A program made the position numbers and the translations under genes. Shown here in pieces: positions 18,263 to 26,866 of a stretch of 64,000 nucleotides of DNA; the first letter of the stretch is position 1; the number at the start of each line of letters is the position of its first letter. Origin of the DNA: Chlorogloeopsis sp038404745 (lineage in GTDB: Bacteria; Cyanobacteriota; Cyanobacteriia; Cyanobacteriales; Nostocaceae); contig NZ_JAYKTT020000079.1 in assembly GCF_038404745.2 (NCBI RefSeq), positions 35,182 to 99,181 on the forward strand, given 5' to 3'. Below the pieces are notes generated by a model, which worked only from the letters and a program-made list of their open reading frames with translations, was not told the DNA's origin and ran no database searches.

Positions 18263-18436
18263 CTAGCGGATACCTTTTCGTACGGTTTCCGCTTTCCGCT
18301 TACGGCGTAGACTGGGTTTTTCATATCTTTCTCGCCGCTTGACTTCGGATAAAATCCCAGCTTTTTGAATTTTCTTTTTAAAACGTCTTAGTGCCGAGTC
18401 AATCGACTCGTTCTCACCCAAACGGACTTCAGCCAC
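18263..18436 (-). CDS. rpsU: 30S ribosomal protein S21
   Basis: A 57-residue frame with a GTG start (GTGGCTGAAGTC) reading VAEVRLGENESIDSALRR, then FKKKIQKAGI, and ending in the basic tail VRKGIR. This is the full length of cyanobacterial S21. S21 sits on the 30S platform and helps base pairing at translation initiation. AAGGAGG lies about 15 bases before the GTG, and GGGA directly before it. It lies between the KH gene and phoH on the same strand. Confidence 0.95.
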   Translation of the reverse strand: MAEVRLGENESIDSALRRFKKKIQKAGILSEVKRRERYEKPSLRRKRKAETVRKGIR

Positions 18437-18527
18437 TCCCTGGTTTCACCTCCTTACAGAGATCATCTGAGTCACTTAACTCCACTTGTTCACCACAAGC
18501 GTTTCATCGCTGGCTTTTGCTGTTTGC

Positions 18528-18561
18528 AAACTTCCGTCTGGTGGTTACAGCAAGGAAGTTT
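18528..18561. promoter_or_regulatory. Hairpin upstream of rpsU
   Basis: AAACTTCC at 18528-18535 pairs with GGAAGTTT at 18554-18561 around an 18-base loop, in the leader of rpsU. There is no T-run, so it is not a clear terminator. It may be a leader structure or chance. Confidence 0.35.
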
Positions 18562-18712
18562 GATGCATGAGCGCTCATTAGTCTAAGCGTTTGCTAGTGA
18601 GAGTATCTCACCCTATCGATGCCAGTGTACCAAATTTGGCCATTGATCAGGGAGTTAGAAAAGACACAATAAACTTGTTGATTTCTACTCCTGTGTGTTC
18701 TCTAATTTAAAC

Positions 18713-19144
18713 TTATAGAGAACGGGATTTAACAACAGGGCGAGTTCCGTTTCCACGTCGTTCTTTAGATCTGGGTTGCGGTAATCGCTCTTCCCCTTCT
18801 TGTTCAAAAGAAACGCCCTCTCGACCAATATCATTGCTGCCATAAATATCTAAGTATACTGAGTGACCAGCGGCTTCAGCAGCAGCGGCAATGACTGTAC
18901 GAATAGCCTGGATATTGCGTCCTCCCCGACCAAACACTTTTCCCTTATCTGTGCTTTCAAAAGCGATGCGAATCCAAGCCCGCTTGTGGGTGTGATACAT
19001 TTCACAATCGACGCTCAAAGAATCAGGCGATTCTAAAAACGGTTGTATTAAAAACCGTATTAACCCAACGTAGTCAGGGCTGATCGTTGGGGATTTTGTT
19101 GCGACTTTAAGAAGCGGCTTTTGCACTGACCTGTTCAAAGACAT
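18713..19144 (-). CDS. KH-domain RNA-binding protein (KhpA/YlqC type)
   Basis: About 143 residues. The KH core is present: DYVGLIRFLIQPFLESPDSL, AWIRIAFESTDKGKVFGRGG, and IQAIRTVIAAAAEAAGH, with the GRGG loop that contacts RNA. The C-terminal tail is charged and disordered. The start is uncertain: the ATG at 19144 overlaps the end of rpsP by 38 bases, and a GTG at 19126 is an alternative. The ffh-rpsP-KH order is conserved in bacteria; the partners act in translation and membrane targeting. Confidence 0.88.
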   Translation of the reverse strand: MSLNRSVQKPLLKVATKSPTISPDYVGLIRFLIQPFLESPDSLSVDCEMYHTHKRAWIRIAFESTDKGKVFGRGGRNIQAIRTVIAAAAEAAGHSVYLDIYGSNDIGREGVSFEQEGEERLPQPRSKERRGNGTRPVVKSRSL

Positions 19145-19367
19145 TAGCTTTTTGTAGGATGCGACGCACGGTGTCAGTCGGTTGAGCACCTTGTTGTAGT
19201 CGCTTGACGATGCCGGGAACATCTAGTCGTACTTCGTCAGTTCTAGGGTTGTAGAATCCTAGTTCTTCTAGCGGACGACCATCGCGGCGAGCGAGGCTGT
19301 TAATAGCGATTATGCGATAGCTTGCTTCCCGCTTTTTGCCGTATCGTTTCAAGCGCAGTTTAATCAT
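19107..19367 (-). CDS. rpsP: 30S ribosomal protein S16
   Basis: An 86-residue protein starting MIKLRLKRYGKKREASYR and containing IIAINSLARRDGRPLEELG, the S16 signature, with the usual YNPRTD block. S16 stabilises the 30S body during assembly. It lies about 220 bases after ffh and overlaps the KH gene. Confidence 0.97.
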   Translation of the reverse strand: MIKLRLKRYGKKREASYRIIAINSLARRDGRPLEELGFYNPRTDEVRLDVPGIVKRLQQGAQPTDTVRRILQKANVFEQVSAKAAS

Positions 19368-19585
19368 GGTTGAGAGATTGTTCTCCTAATCGTTGGTGAT
19401 GAGTTTGTAGCTAGTTAGTTGGTTTCCAAGGAGCAATTACTATGAGGTTATTTTTACCCAAGCAATTGTTCATTAGTTTCGTGTTAGTTCCTCTTTTTAA
19501 AGGATCATAACTTAATAATGCCGAAATGCTAATTTTAGCACTTGCTCAAGTTGTTTGTCCTTTGACTTGCTCGGTAAGCCTATGA

Positions 19586-21049
19586 CTATAAAGTACCAAA
19601 GCCTTTCTTCTTTTTGTCCTTTTTAGGCTTCTTTTTCGCGCTGGCAGCGCCACCATAACCCCGCCATCCTGGGGGAGCGGGACGATTGCCAGCAGCAGCG
19701 TAAGGATCGCCTCCCATGCCACCGCCAAACATTCCCGGCATACCAGGAAAGTGGCCTTGCCCCATTTGCTGCATCATCGAACGCATTTTTTGAAAGTCAC
19801 TGACTAGCTTGCTAACATCCGGCTCTTTATAGCCACTCCCGGCTGCAACCCGTCGCCGCCGACTGGGCGAACTTGCTAACAAGTCTGGGTTTTTGCGCTC
19901 TTGGGGAGTCATGGAATTAATCATCGCTTCACAGCGTTTGAGCTGAGTTTCGCCTTTTTGGAGCTGATCGTCTGTGAGCTTGTTCATTCCGGGGATCATC
20001 TTAATGATGCCTCCCAGGGAACCCATATTTTTCAGCAAGCGCAGCTGTTTGAGAAAGTCGGTAAAATCGAACTTTGCTGCCAGGATTTTCTCCTGCATTT
20101 TCTCAGCATCGGCAAGATCAATTTCTTCTTGGGCTTTTTCTACCAGAGTTAAGACATCACCCATTCCAAGAATTCGCGATGCCATGCGATCGGGATAAAA
20201 CGGTTGCAGAGCTTCAACTTTTTCTCCGACACCAACAAACTTAATCGGCGCTCCGGAAATCCGTCGTACAGATAGTGCTGCACCGCCACGACTATCACCA
20301 TCGAGTTTGGTAAGAATTGCACCAGTAATACCAACCTGTTCGTGGAATGTGCGGGTAAGATTTGCTGCTTCTTGCCCGGTCATCGCATCAACCACCAACA
20401 GAGTTTCATCAGGCTGAACTGTTTGCTTAATGCGGATTAACTCTGCCATCATATCTGCGTCAATTTGCAGACGTCCGGCAGTATCAATGATTACGGTATC
20501 GACTCCTTCTAATGTGCCACGCTCTACACCCTGCCGTGCAATCTCAACGGGATCGGCATCGCTTCCCATTTCAAATACTGGAACTTCGATTTGCTTACCC
20601 AAGGTTACGAGTTGGTCGATCGCTGCTGGGCGATATACGTCTGTTGCTACCATTAAGCAGCTGCGATCTAATTTCCGTAAATGTAATGCTAACTTAGCAG
20701 TTGCAGTGGTTTTTCCTGTACCCTGCAACCCAGCCATCAGCACAACCGTAGGTTTATTTTCTGCTTGCGCTAGGGGTATGTTGGTTTCCCCCATTACCTG
20801 TACCAACTCATCGTATACAATCTTGATGAACTGTTGATCGGGGCGTACTCCAGCAATTACCTCGGCTCCCTGTGCTTTGGCTTCAATCTCGCTAATAAAT
20901 TCTTTGACTACCTGGAGATTAACATCTGCCTCCAACAAGGCACGGCGAACTTCCCGCAAGGCATCTTGAATATTGGATTGGGAAATTTTGTCCTGTCCCC
21001 GCAGTTTTTTCCAGGCAGATTCTAAACGGTCAGCAAGTGCATCAAACAT
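19586..21049 (-). CDS. ffh: Signal recognition particle GTPase Ffh (SRP54)
   Basis: A 487-residue protein. N domain (MFDALADRLESAWKKLRG), G domain with G1 GLQGTGKTT, G3 DTAGRLQ, G4 TKLDGDSRGG, and a methionine-rich M domain (MRSMMQQMGQGHFPGMPGM) that binds 4.5S RNA and signal peptides. The tail is glycine- and lysine-rich (KKPKKDKKKKGFG). Ffh targets nascent membrane proteins to the translocon with FtsY. It is the first gene of the ffh-rpsP-KH-rpsU-phoH run. Confidence 0.97.
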   Translation of the reverse strand: MFDALADRLESAWKKLRGQDKISQSNIQDALREVRRALLEADVNLQVVKEFISEIEAKAQGAEVIAGVRPDQQFIKIVYDELVQVMGETNIPLAQAENKPTVVLMAGLQGTGKTTATAKLALHLRKLDRSCLMVATDVYRPAAIDQLVTLGKQIEVPVFEMGSDADPVEIARQGVERGTLEGVDTVIIDTAGRLQIDADMMAELIRIKQTVQPDETLLVVDAMTGQEAANLTRTFHEQVGITGAILTKLDGDSRGGAALSVRRISGAPIKFVGVGEKVEALQPFYPDRMASRILGMGDVLTLVEKAQEEIDLADAEKMQEKILAAKFDFTDFLKQLRLLKNMGSLGGIIKMIPGMNKLTDDQLQKGETQLKRCEAMINSMTPQERKNPDLLASSPSRRRRVAAGSGYKEPDVSKLVSDFQKMRSMMQQMGQGHFPGMPGMFGGGMGGDPYAAAGNRPAPPGWRGYGGAASAKKKPKKDKKKKGFGTL

Positions 21050-21740
21050 AATGATTAAATTTGTTTACAGGTAGTTAGCCAGCTAAAGTTTCTTCCCCTT
21101 TGGGTGGCGACTGGCACGTCGCTCAGAAGTTTGGTTGAGAATTTAAGGTGCTATTTACCAGCTTAGTAGTTTTCCTGAGCAACTGTTGCGACAGAGTACT
21201 AAGGAGCTTTTCCCTTTCATATTTTTGAGGCAACTTAAAGTTGAGCACTAGGCTTTGGAGCTTTTTGCTTCCACCGTGGCGCATGGCGATCGCACAAATT
21301 CCTGAATCCTACTAAACTGTAGCTTTTTATACTAAATTTTACTTTCTTTATATTTTGTGATAGCTTAATTATAGGCGTTTAATTAATCATAATCATCTTG
21401 CTAAAAAACAAATTAATATATTGAAAACATATTTTGATTTTTAATAAAATCTACAAAAAATTATAGTAAACATATTGTTTTTTATTCAACAATATTGAGA
21501 AGTAAAAACTAATTTCAGTGAGATTAAGTTTATAAGTCTCGCATAATAATAATCTTGATATGTAGATTTGACAACTGTTTATATCATTTCTTAGCTCTAA
21601 ATAACCAAAAATTATTGAGTAATTAATTAATAAATAACTTCTAGGTAAATTAATTTATTTTGATTGTCTTTGTATGTGCAATTCAAATAAATTCATAAGC
21701 ATATCTAAGTAGTTTTAGTACTGTGAATGGAGATTTTGGA
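21050..21740. other. Intergenic stretch between divergent ffh and a pentapeptide gene
   Basis: About 690 bases with no supported gene. The part from 21340 is very AT-rich. It must hold promoters for both divergent genes. No tRNA, SRP RNA or strong hairpin is seen. Confidence 0.55.
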
Positions 21741-23030
21741 ATGACTATAGCCAAGCTTAAAGATATTAATGTATACGAAGGATTGATGTCATTTAAACAA
21801 ATATGTTTATTTGGATTAGGTTTAACAGTTATTCTAAGCATAATCAAGGATAGATTATTAGCATTTTTACTAATTTTAAGTTATTGCTTAAGTATTTTAT
21901 TGTTTTTTTGGTACCAGCAGCGGCAGCAAAAAAAAGAATCTCAAAAAGAAATAGAAAATTCTCGTGCTAAAAATCTATTAGATGATTTTGTGGATAGTAA
22001 TAGCATTAAAAATATAGAAAATAATAAAATAAAAGAATTTAGCATAATTCAGAATTCTCTCCAAAAAATTCTTAACCAAAAAACAGAAAACAAAACTAGT
22101 AGCAATGTAACTTTTATTCTTGCAGACTTGAGTGACGCTCAGTTGGCAGACATAAATCTTGACGCGGTTTATCTTAGTGGTACAAACCTAAAAAATGCCA
22201 ATTTGAGAAATGCTAATTTGAGAGGTGCAAATCTCAGTAATGCTAATCTCGAAGACGCTCGGCTTGAGGAGACTCATTTAGTCGGCGCTAACCTTAATAA
22301 TGCTCGACTAGCAGGTGCCAATCTTAGCAATGCCGATTTAACAGATGCGAACCTTGGTAATGCCAACCTTAGTAATGCTCAGTTAGTAGGTGCTAATTTT
22401 AGTGGTGCTAACCTCAGCAATGCTCAGTTAGTAAATACAAATTTCAAAAATGCCAATCTTAATGGTGTTTATTTATGGAATGGGAACCTGAACAATGCTC
22501 AATTAGCAGGTGCCAATCTGAGTAGTGCTTATCTGAGTAATGCTAAGTTGAATAATGCCAATCTTAGTAATGCAGTTCTCAAGAAGGCTCAACTCAGCAA
22601 TGCCAAGTTAAAGAATGCCAAGTTGAAGAATGTTGACATCAGTTTTGCTCAGTTAGTTGGTGTTAGCTTTAATCATGCGGATCTTACCGATGCCAACCTA
22701 GAGAATGCTAACTTGGAAGGCGCTAATCTTACTGGTGCTAATCTCACTGGTGCTAACTTAAAAAATGTCAAAATTAATCAGGCAACAAAACTGGATTGGA
22801 AATGGCGTTTAGTTTGGGAGATTGTCAATCAAGGGCTTGAGGGTAAAGATATTAAAAATGCCGATTTTCAGGATGCCAATCTTCAGGATACCGACTTTAG
22901 AAATGTCGATTTGAGTGGTGTTAGATTTAAAGGGGCAATATTAGAAAATGCTCAATTTGGTGGAAATCAAGGGCTGTCTGTTGAGATAAAGCAACAGCTA
23001 AAACAACAAGGAGCAATTTTTGAAGATTAG
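21741..23030 (+). CDS. Membrane-anchored pentapeptide-repeat protein
   Basis: A 429-residue protein. Residues about 18-60 form two hydrophobic segments, followed by a charged linker, then from about residue 122 nearly 45 pentapeptides of the A(N/D)LxN type (ANLSNA, AQLVGA), which form a right-handed four-sided helix. After a break (WKWRLVWEIVNQ) a few more repeats close the domain. The ATG at 21741 is chosen since GGAG lies 9 bases upstream; a GTG at 21723 is possible. Such proteins are common in cyanobacteria and mostly of unknown role. Confidence 0.88.
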   Translation: MTIAKLKDINVYEGLMSFKQICLFGLGLTVILSIIKDRLLAFLLILSYCLSILLFFWYQQRQQKKESQKEIENSRAKNLLDDFVDSNSIKNIENNKIKEFSIIQNSLQKILNQKTENKTSSNVTFILADLSDAQLADINLDAVYLSGTNLKNANLRNANLRGANLSNANLEDARLEETHLVGANLNNARLAGANLSNADLTDANLGNANLSNAQLVGANFSGANLSNAQLVNTNFKNANLNGVYLWNGNLNNAQLAGANLSSAYLSNAKLNNANLSNAVLKKAQLSNAKLKNAKLKNVDISFAQLVGVSFNHADLTDANLENANLEGANLTGANLTGANLKNVKINQATKLDWKWRLVWEIVNQGLEGKDIKNADFQDANLQDTDFRNVDLSGVRFKGAILENAQFGGNQGLSVEIKQQLKQQGAIFED

Positions 23031-23122
23031 TTTTGAAGATGATTTAGGCGATCGCTCATCTGGAGTAGTCGTGGCGATCGCTTTTGTCATATCAATACAT
23101 CCGATATTCAATGGCATTTAAC

Positions 23123-24550
23123 CTATCTTTTTCTCTCTAGAAATGGATTGGCATTCATCAGCCGAGCAACCAAGTAAACTAAGGTACTAGCAGCCATGCC
23201 TGGAAGCACTTCGTACACAACACTTGACCATTTAAATACTAAACTCCAAATCATGGCAGCAGTAATGCCAACAGCCATCATCAACAGCGCTACAAATGTA
23301 CTTACAGGTAATTGCCAAACACGTAATATTAGTAATGGGCCTAGACCAGAAGCTAAAGCTGACCAAGAAAATGTAACCAATAGGAAGACATTATCATCAC
23401 CTGCTAGAGCAATACTTAAAACAATCATTGCTACAGTCAAGGTTCCGAGCTTGACTAATTTATAAGAGTTGGCAAAATTAGGAAAAATGTCTTGGGTGAG
23501 TGCTGCTGAACAACAAAGAATCTGTGAATCGGCGGTAGACATGGTAGCAGCAAACACTCCTGCTAGCATAAGCCCAACAAAGATAGAGGGCAACAACTCC
23601 TGGGCAAGATAGGGCAAAGCTAACTCTGGATCTCCCCCATCCATCAATCCAGGTAAAAGAACTCGTGCTGCTAAACCTACACCGATCGCAGAAAAAGAAT
23701 TCACTAAACCGCAAATAGTTTTGATATAAAGAGCTTGATTCACATTGTCAGGTGAGTCAATCGCCATTGCTCGTGTCAGGATATGAGGTTGTCCTACCAC
23801 ACCAAATCCAGCTACAATCCAACCAAACAAAAAGGGTATAAAGCCTAGAGGAAGATTTGTAGGACTCAGGCTAACTAGTTTTGGATCAATAGCTGCTAGT
23901 TTTGTCCACAGTTGTGCAACTCCACCACCGTTAGTGATCGCAACCGTCAATAACAGCAGTAACGAACCAATCATAATGATCCCTTGGGCTGCATCCGTCC
24001 AAATTTCGGCGCGCACACCTCCAGAAAAACAATAAATGATGACAATGATAGTTCCAAGTACAATTCCTAAGTAGTAATCCCAACCAAACACCACATTTAG
24101 TGCCTTGCTGCCGGCAACAAGTTGTGATGCAGCATAGGAACCAAGAAACGCAATAATTATTACACCTGAGACAATAGAAATCCAACGAGCACCTGAGGTA
24201 TTATGAGCAAGTAAGGCAGAGACTGTGTCAGATGAGGTTTCCTCAGAAATTTGTCTTAACCGTTTGAAAAAAAACCACCAGGCAATGTAATCTCCTATTG
24301 CCCAGCCAATCACCAACCAAATAGAAGAGATTCCTATTTTATAGGCAAAGCCAACCTGACCCAAAAATAACAAGCCACTCTGCCCGGTTGACATTGCTGA
24401 TAGTGCTGTGAGCCAAGGATTTACGCCTCGGCTAGCGAGCAGGTAATCAGCAGTTGTATTTTGCTTATGGGTTGCAGAGTAGATTCCGACGAAGATAATT
24501 AAGGCAAGAAATGCGATGAAAGTTACTGCAATAGACAGTTGACTAGCCAT
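23123..24550 (-). CDS. Sodium:solute symporter (PutP-like)
   Basis: A 475-residue membrane protein with about 13 helices of the SSS family. The sodium-site helix 8 reads MSTADSQILCCS, and helix 2 has SAMSTGQSGLLFLG, both close to the proline transporter PutP. The likely reaction is sodium-coupled uptake of proline or a related solute, useful for osmotic balance. The substrate is inferred from similarity. No metabolic gene adjoins it; a DUF427 gene lies upstream on the same strand. Confidence 0.85.
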   Translation of the reverse strand: MASQLSIAVTFIAFLALIIFVGIYSATHKQNTTADYLLASRGVNPWLTALSAMSTGQSGLLFLGQVGFAYKIGISSIWLVIGWAIGDYIAWWFFFKRLRQISEETSSDTVSALLAHNTSGARWISIVSGVIIIAFLGSYAASQLVAGSKALNVVFGWDYYLGIVLGTIIVIIYCFSGGVRAEIWTDAAQGIIMIGSLLLLLTVAITNGGGVAQLWTKLAAIDPKLVSLSPTNLPLGFIPFLFGWIVAGFGVVGQPHILTRAMAIDSPDNVNQALYIKTICGLVNSFSAIGVGLAARVLLPGLMDGGDPELALPYLAQELLPSIFVGLMLAGVFAATMSTADSQILCCSAALTQDIFPNFANSYKLVKLGTLTVAMIVLSIALAGDDNVFLLVTFSWSALASGLGPLLILRVWQLPVSTFVALLMMAVGITAAMIWSLVFKWSSVVYEVLPGMAASTLVYLVARLMNANPFLERKR

Positions 24551-24668
24551 AAAGAATTAGGGGAACTTCGTTAGAGAGCTTACACTCCTAAAGGCACACC
24601 AAATCATCCCTTAATTTCACCAAAAAGTAGAATCTACCTGCGAATAGATTTTCAAACTTCAGGAAGTA

Positions 24669-25166
24669 TCACCATCCCCAACTACCGGCAATACCTTTAA
24701 AAGGCCCGACAATATCACTAGTAATCCAGCCACCATAGAAATTGCCTGGTTGGGGTTGCACCTTTTCCTCATTGAGGTAGCAGGCATCCATGAGGTGGGC
24801 ATAAAAAGCTACATAGTTTTTAATAGTTGCAAAGGCTGGTGTGGGATTGGGATAGAACCAAGCAGCATTTTTTACTTCTTTTTGATTCACGCGGATAGTG
24901 TAGTAACCAGCGCCTCCTTTCCACTCACAAAAGCTAGATTGCGGTGCCTGGATTAAGTACTCCATTTTGATATCTTCTGGAGGAATGTAGTATACAGGTG
25001 GGTGACTGGTTTCTAAAACACGCTTGGCACGATGGGTATCTGCAATTATGACATCATTAAATATGACTTTGATATGCTTGTTTGTATCCTCCAGGCGAGG
25101 AGGGCGGGGATAGTCCCAAACTGATTCTTGTCCGGGTGCAGGATCAATGCGTTGAGGTTTTACCAT
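24669..25166 (-). CDS. DUF427 domain protein
   Basis: A 165-residue protein with one DUF427 domain: IKVIFNDVIIADTHRAKRVLE, VYYIPPEDIKMEYL, TIRVNQKEVKNAAWFYPNP. The domain forms a small beta-barrel; no reaction is established. The full domain and a C-terminal GGWITSDIVGPFKG block are present. It lies upstream of the symporter gene but spaced by about 115 bases, so co-transcription is uncertain. Confidence 0.9.
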   Translation of the reverse strand: MVKPQRIDPAPGQESVWDYPRPPRLEDTNKHIKVIFNDVIIADTHRAKRVLETSHPPVYYIPPEDIKMEYLIQAPQSSFCEWKGGAGYYTIRVNQKEVKNAAWFYPNPTPAFATIKNYVAFYAHLMDACYLNEEKVQPQPGNFYGGWITSDIVGPFKGIAGSWGW

Positions 25167-25488
25167 CTTTTGAGATTGTAAAGGGGAATGGGGACTAGTG
25201 ACTGGGGATTAGGAAGAGTTTTTTTAATAACTCTTGATAAATTGTAATATTTTTTAATATAGACTAAAAGGGGCAGAAAGATCACATCTCTATCTGCATC
25301 TTCAATGTTTCCCGTTCTTACGAATGTGAGTTGATGTACACCTTGGACATTGCATAGCAATCGCACTCATTCATATTTTTATTCTGCAACGCCCAAAATT
25401 TTTAATGGGAAAAATTAATTGCTTCCCTAAAATTTAATAAGGCCATTCTTCGATAACTTCGAGAAATCATCTAGAAATTTGTGATCGC
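25167..25488. other. Intergenic stretch
   Basis: No supported gene. On the minus strand an open frame without a start runs from about 25616 to 25439 (pieces AVFAVINQKW, IPTQALPYVKV, LDDFSKLSKNG) and overlaps the 63-bp repeat; it looks like a decayed gene end. Confidence 0.4.
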
Positions 25489-25551
25489 CCACTCTACTGA
25501 CTTTTACATAAGGTAATGCTTGGGTTGGTATATCTATGTCAGAAGGCGATC
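25489..25551. repeat. 63-bp direct repeat, left copy
   Basis: Begins CCACTCTACTGACTTTTACA and ends TCAGAAGGCGATC. It matches 30687-30749 at 62 of 63 positions. The two copies bracket the AraC-TonB-FecB cassette. On the minus strand both read QALPYVKVSRV in one frame. Confidence 0.93.
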
Positions 25552-25699
25552 GCGTCCATTTCTGGTTAATAACGGCAAAAACCGCAGCAATATTGGTATT
25601 CTCATTACTTATTGAGAAATATTATTGTTAATCTTATATATTCATGTAAAATGACAATAACTTTTGATAACCATACTATTTATTATCAGCCCTTTATTT

Positions 25700-26695
25700 A
25701 TGACTATCACCCTGACAGCAGAGGAAGAAGATGAACTATGGAAAAAGACACGACAAAACACTATATGTAAATCTGCATTGCCATCCTTTGAGTTCTGGTG
25801 GGAAATGCCTAAGCAACTGGGTAAAGGTTATGCACAATATATTGAAGTTTATCCTCAACTTCAACTAAAAATAGAGGAATCTGAATTTAATGATGATCTC
25901 ATAATTCACACTCCTGAATGGCAGCACCCCTTGCAATTTGGTGTTTTCTTCCCACAGACATCCAGAGGTGATTTGGTGGAAGTCAGAAGATGGACAACAT
26001 TTATTTCTGGTGGGGGAATTCAACGGGCTAATAATTTTTTCTGTCCCAAATCTCAAAAAACGGTTATTGTTGATATTCATATGCCACCGGAATTGCTGGC
26101 AACTTTTTTTCCTGGAGAAGATGGAGAAATTCTCCCCGAATTGAAAATATTTGCTAAAGGTAACGACTGGCAGACATTAGTTTTTCCAGAAGCGACAACC
26201 GCCATCCAATCAGTAGTACAGCAAATTGTCAATTGTCCCTATCAAGGGACGACTAAGCGAATATATTTGCAGGCAAAAGTAGTGGAGTTAATGGCATTGC
26301 AACTAGCTCCCATTCTGGCAGAACAGAGGAAAACGCAACCATCCCCACATTTGCGAATAGAAACGATCAATTCAATTTATCACGCCAAGGAAATCTTACT
26401 CTCCAGTCTAGAAAATCCGCCATCACTATGGGATTTAGCGCAAACTGTGGGGGTAAGTGAAAGAACTCTCCGCAGGGGATTTCAGGAATTATTTAACACA
26501 ACTGTTTTTGGATATTTGACTAGCCAAAGAATGGAAAAAGCTAAGAATTTATTGTGTTCTGGGAAAGTGACTGTGGCAGAAGTAGCAATGATGGTAGGTT
26601 ATTCCAACTGCTCGCATTTTGCCGCAGCTTTCAAACGTCAATTTGGCATTACCCCTAGAGATTGCTTGGCGGGGAAATTGTCCGTTTGGCAATGA
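25700..26695 (+). CDS. AraC-family regulator of the first iron cassette
   Basis: A 331-residue regulator. The N-terminal part (FEFWWEMPKQLGKGY, LQFGVFFP) resembles the ligand-binding region of PchR-type siderophore regulators. The C-terminal AraC domain has two helix-turn-helix units: SLWDLAQTVGVSERTLRRGF and VTVAEVAMMVGYSNCSHFAA, then FKRQFGITPRD. It probably senses a ferric siderophore and activates the receptor gene that follows by 171 bases. The start is the ATG at 25700 (MTITLTAEEEDELW); 12 upstream codons are not family-like. Confidence 0.9.
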   Translation: MTITLTAEEEDELWKKTRQNTICKSALPSFEFWWEMPKQLGKGYAQYIEVYPQLQLKIEESEFNDDLIIHTPEWQHPLQFGVFFPQTSRGDLVEVRRWTTFISGGGIQRANNFFCPKSQKTVIVDIHMPPELLATFFPGEDGEILPELKIFAKGNDWQTLVFPEATTAIQSVVQQIVNCPYQGTTKRIYLQAKVVELMALQLAPILAEQRKTQPSPHLRIETINSIYHAKEILLSSLENPPSLWDLAQTVGVSERTLRRGFQELFNTTVFGYLTSQRMEKAKNLLCSGKVTVAEVAMMVGYSNCSHFAAAFKRQFGITPRDCLAGKLSVWQ

Positions 26696-26866
26696 TGCTT
26701 GCCGTTTCGGGGTAGATTTTGCTGCTAACTTTCTTTTATACTCGGCATCACTCAAGTTAATAATTTTTCGCAATAGTTGTTGATTTAGTTATCTAATAAA
26801 CAACTTCGATTGAAGCTGGGTAAATTTCTTGAGTTGGTGTGTGAGGAGTATAAATAGGGAGTGATT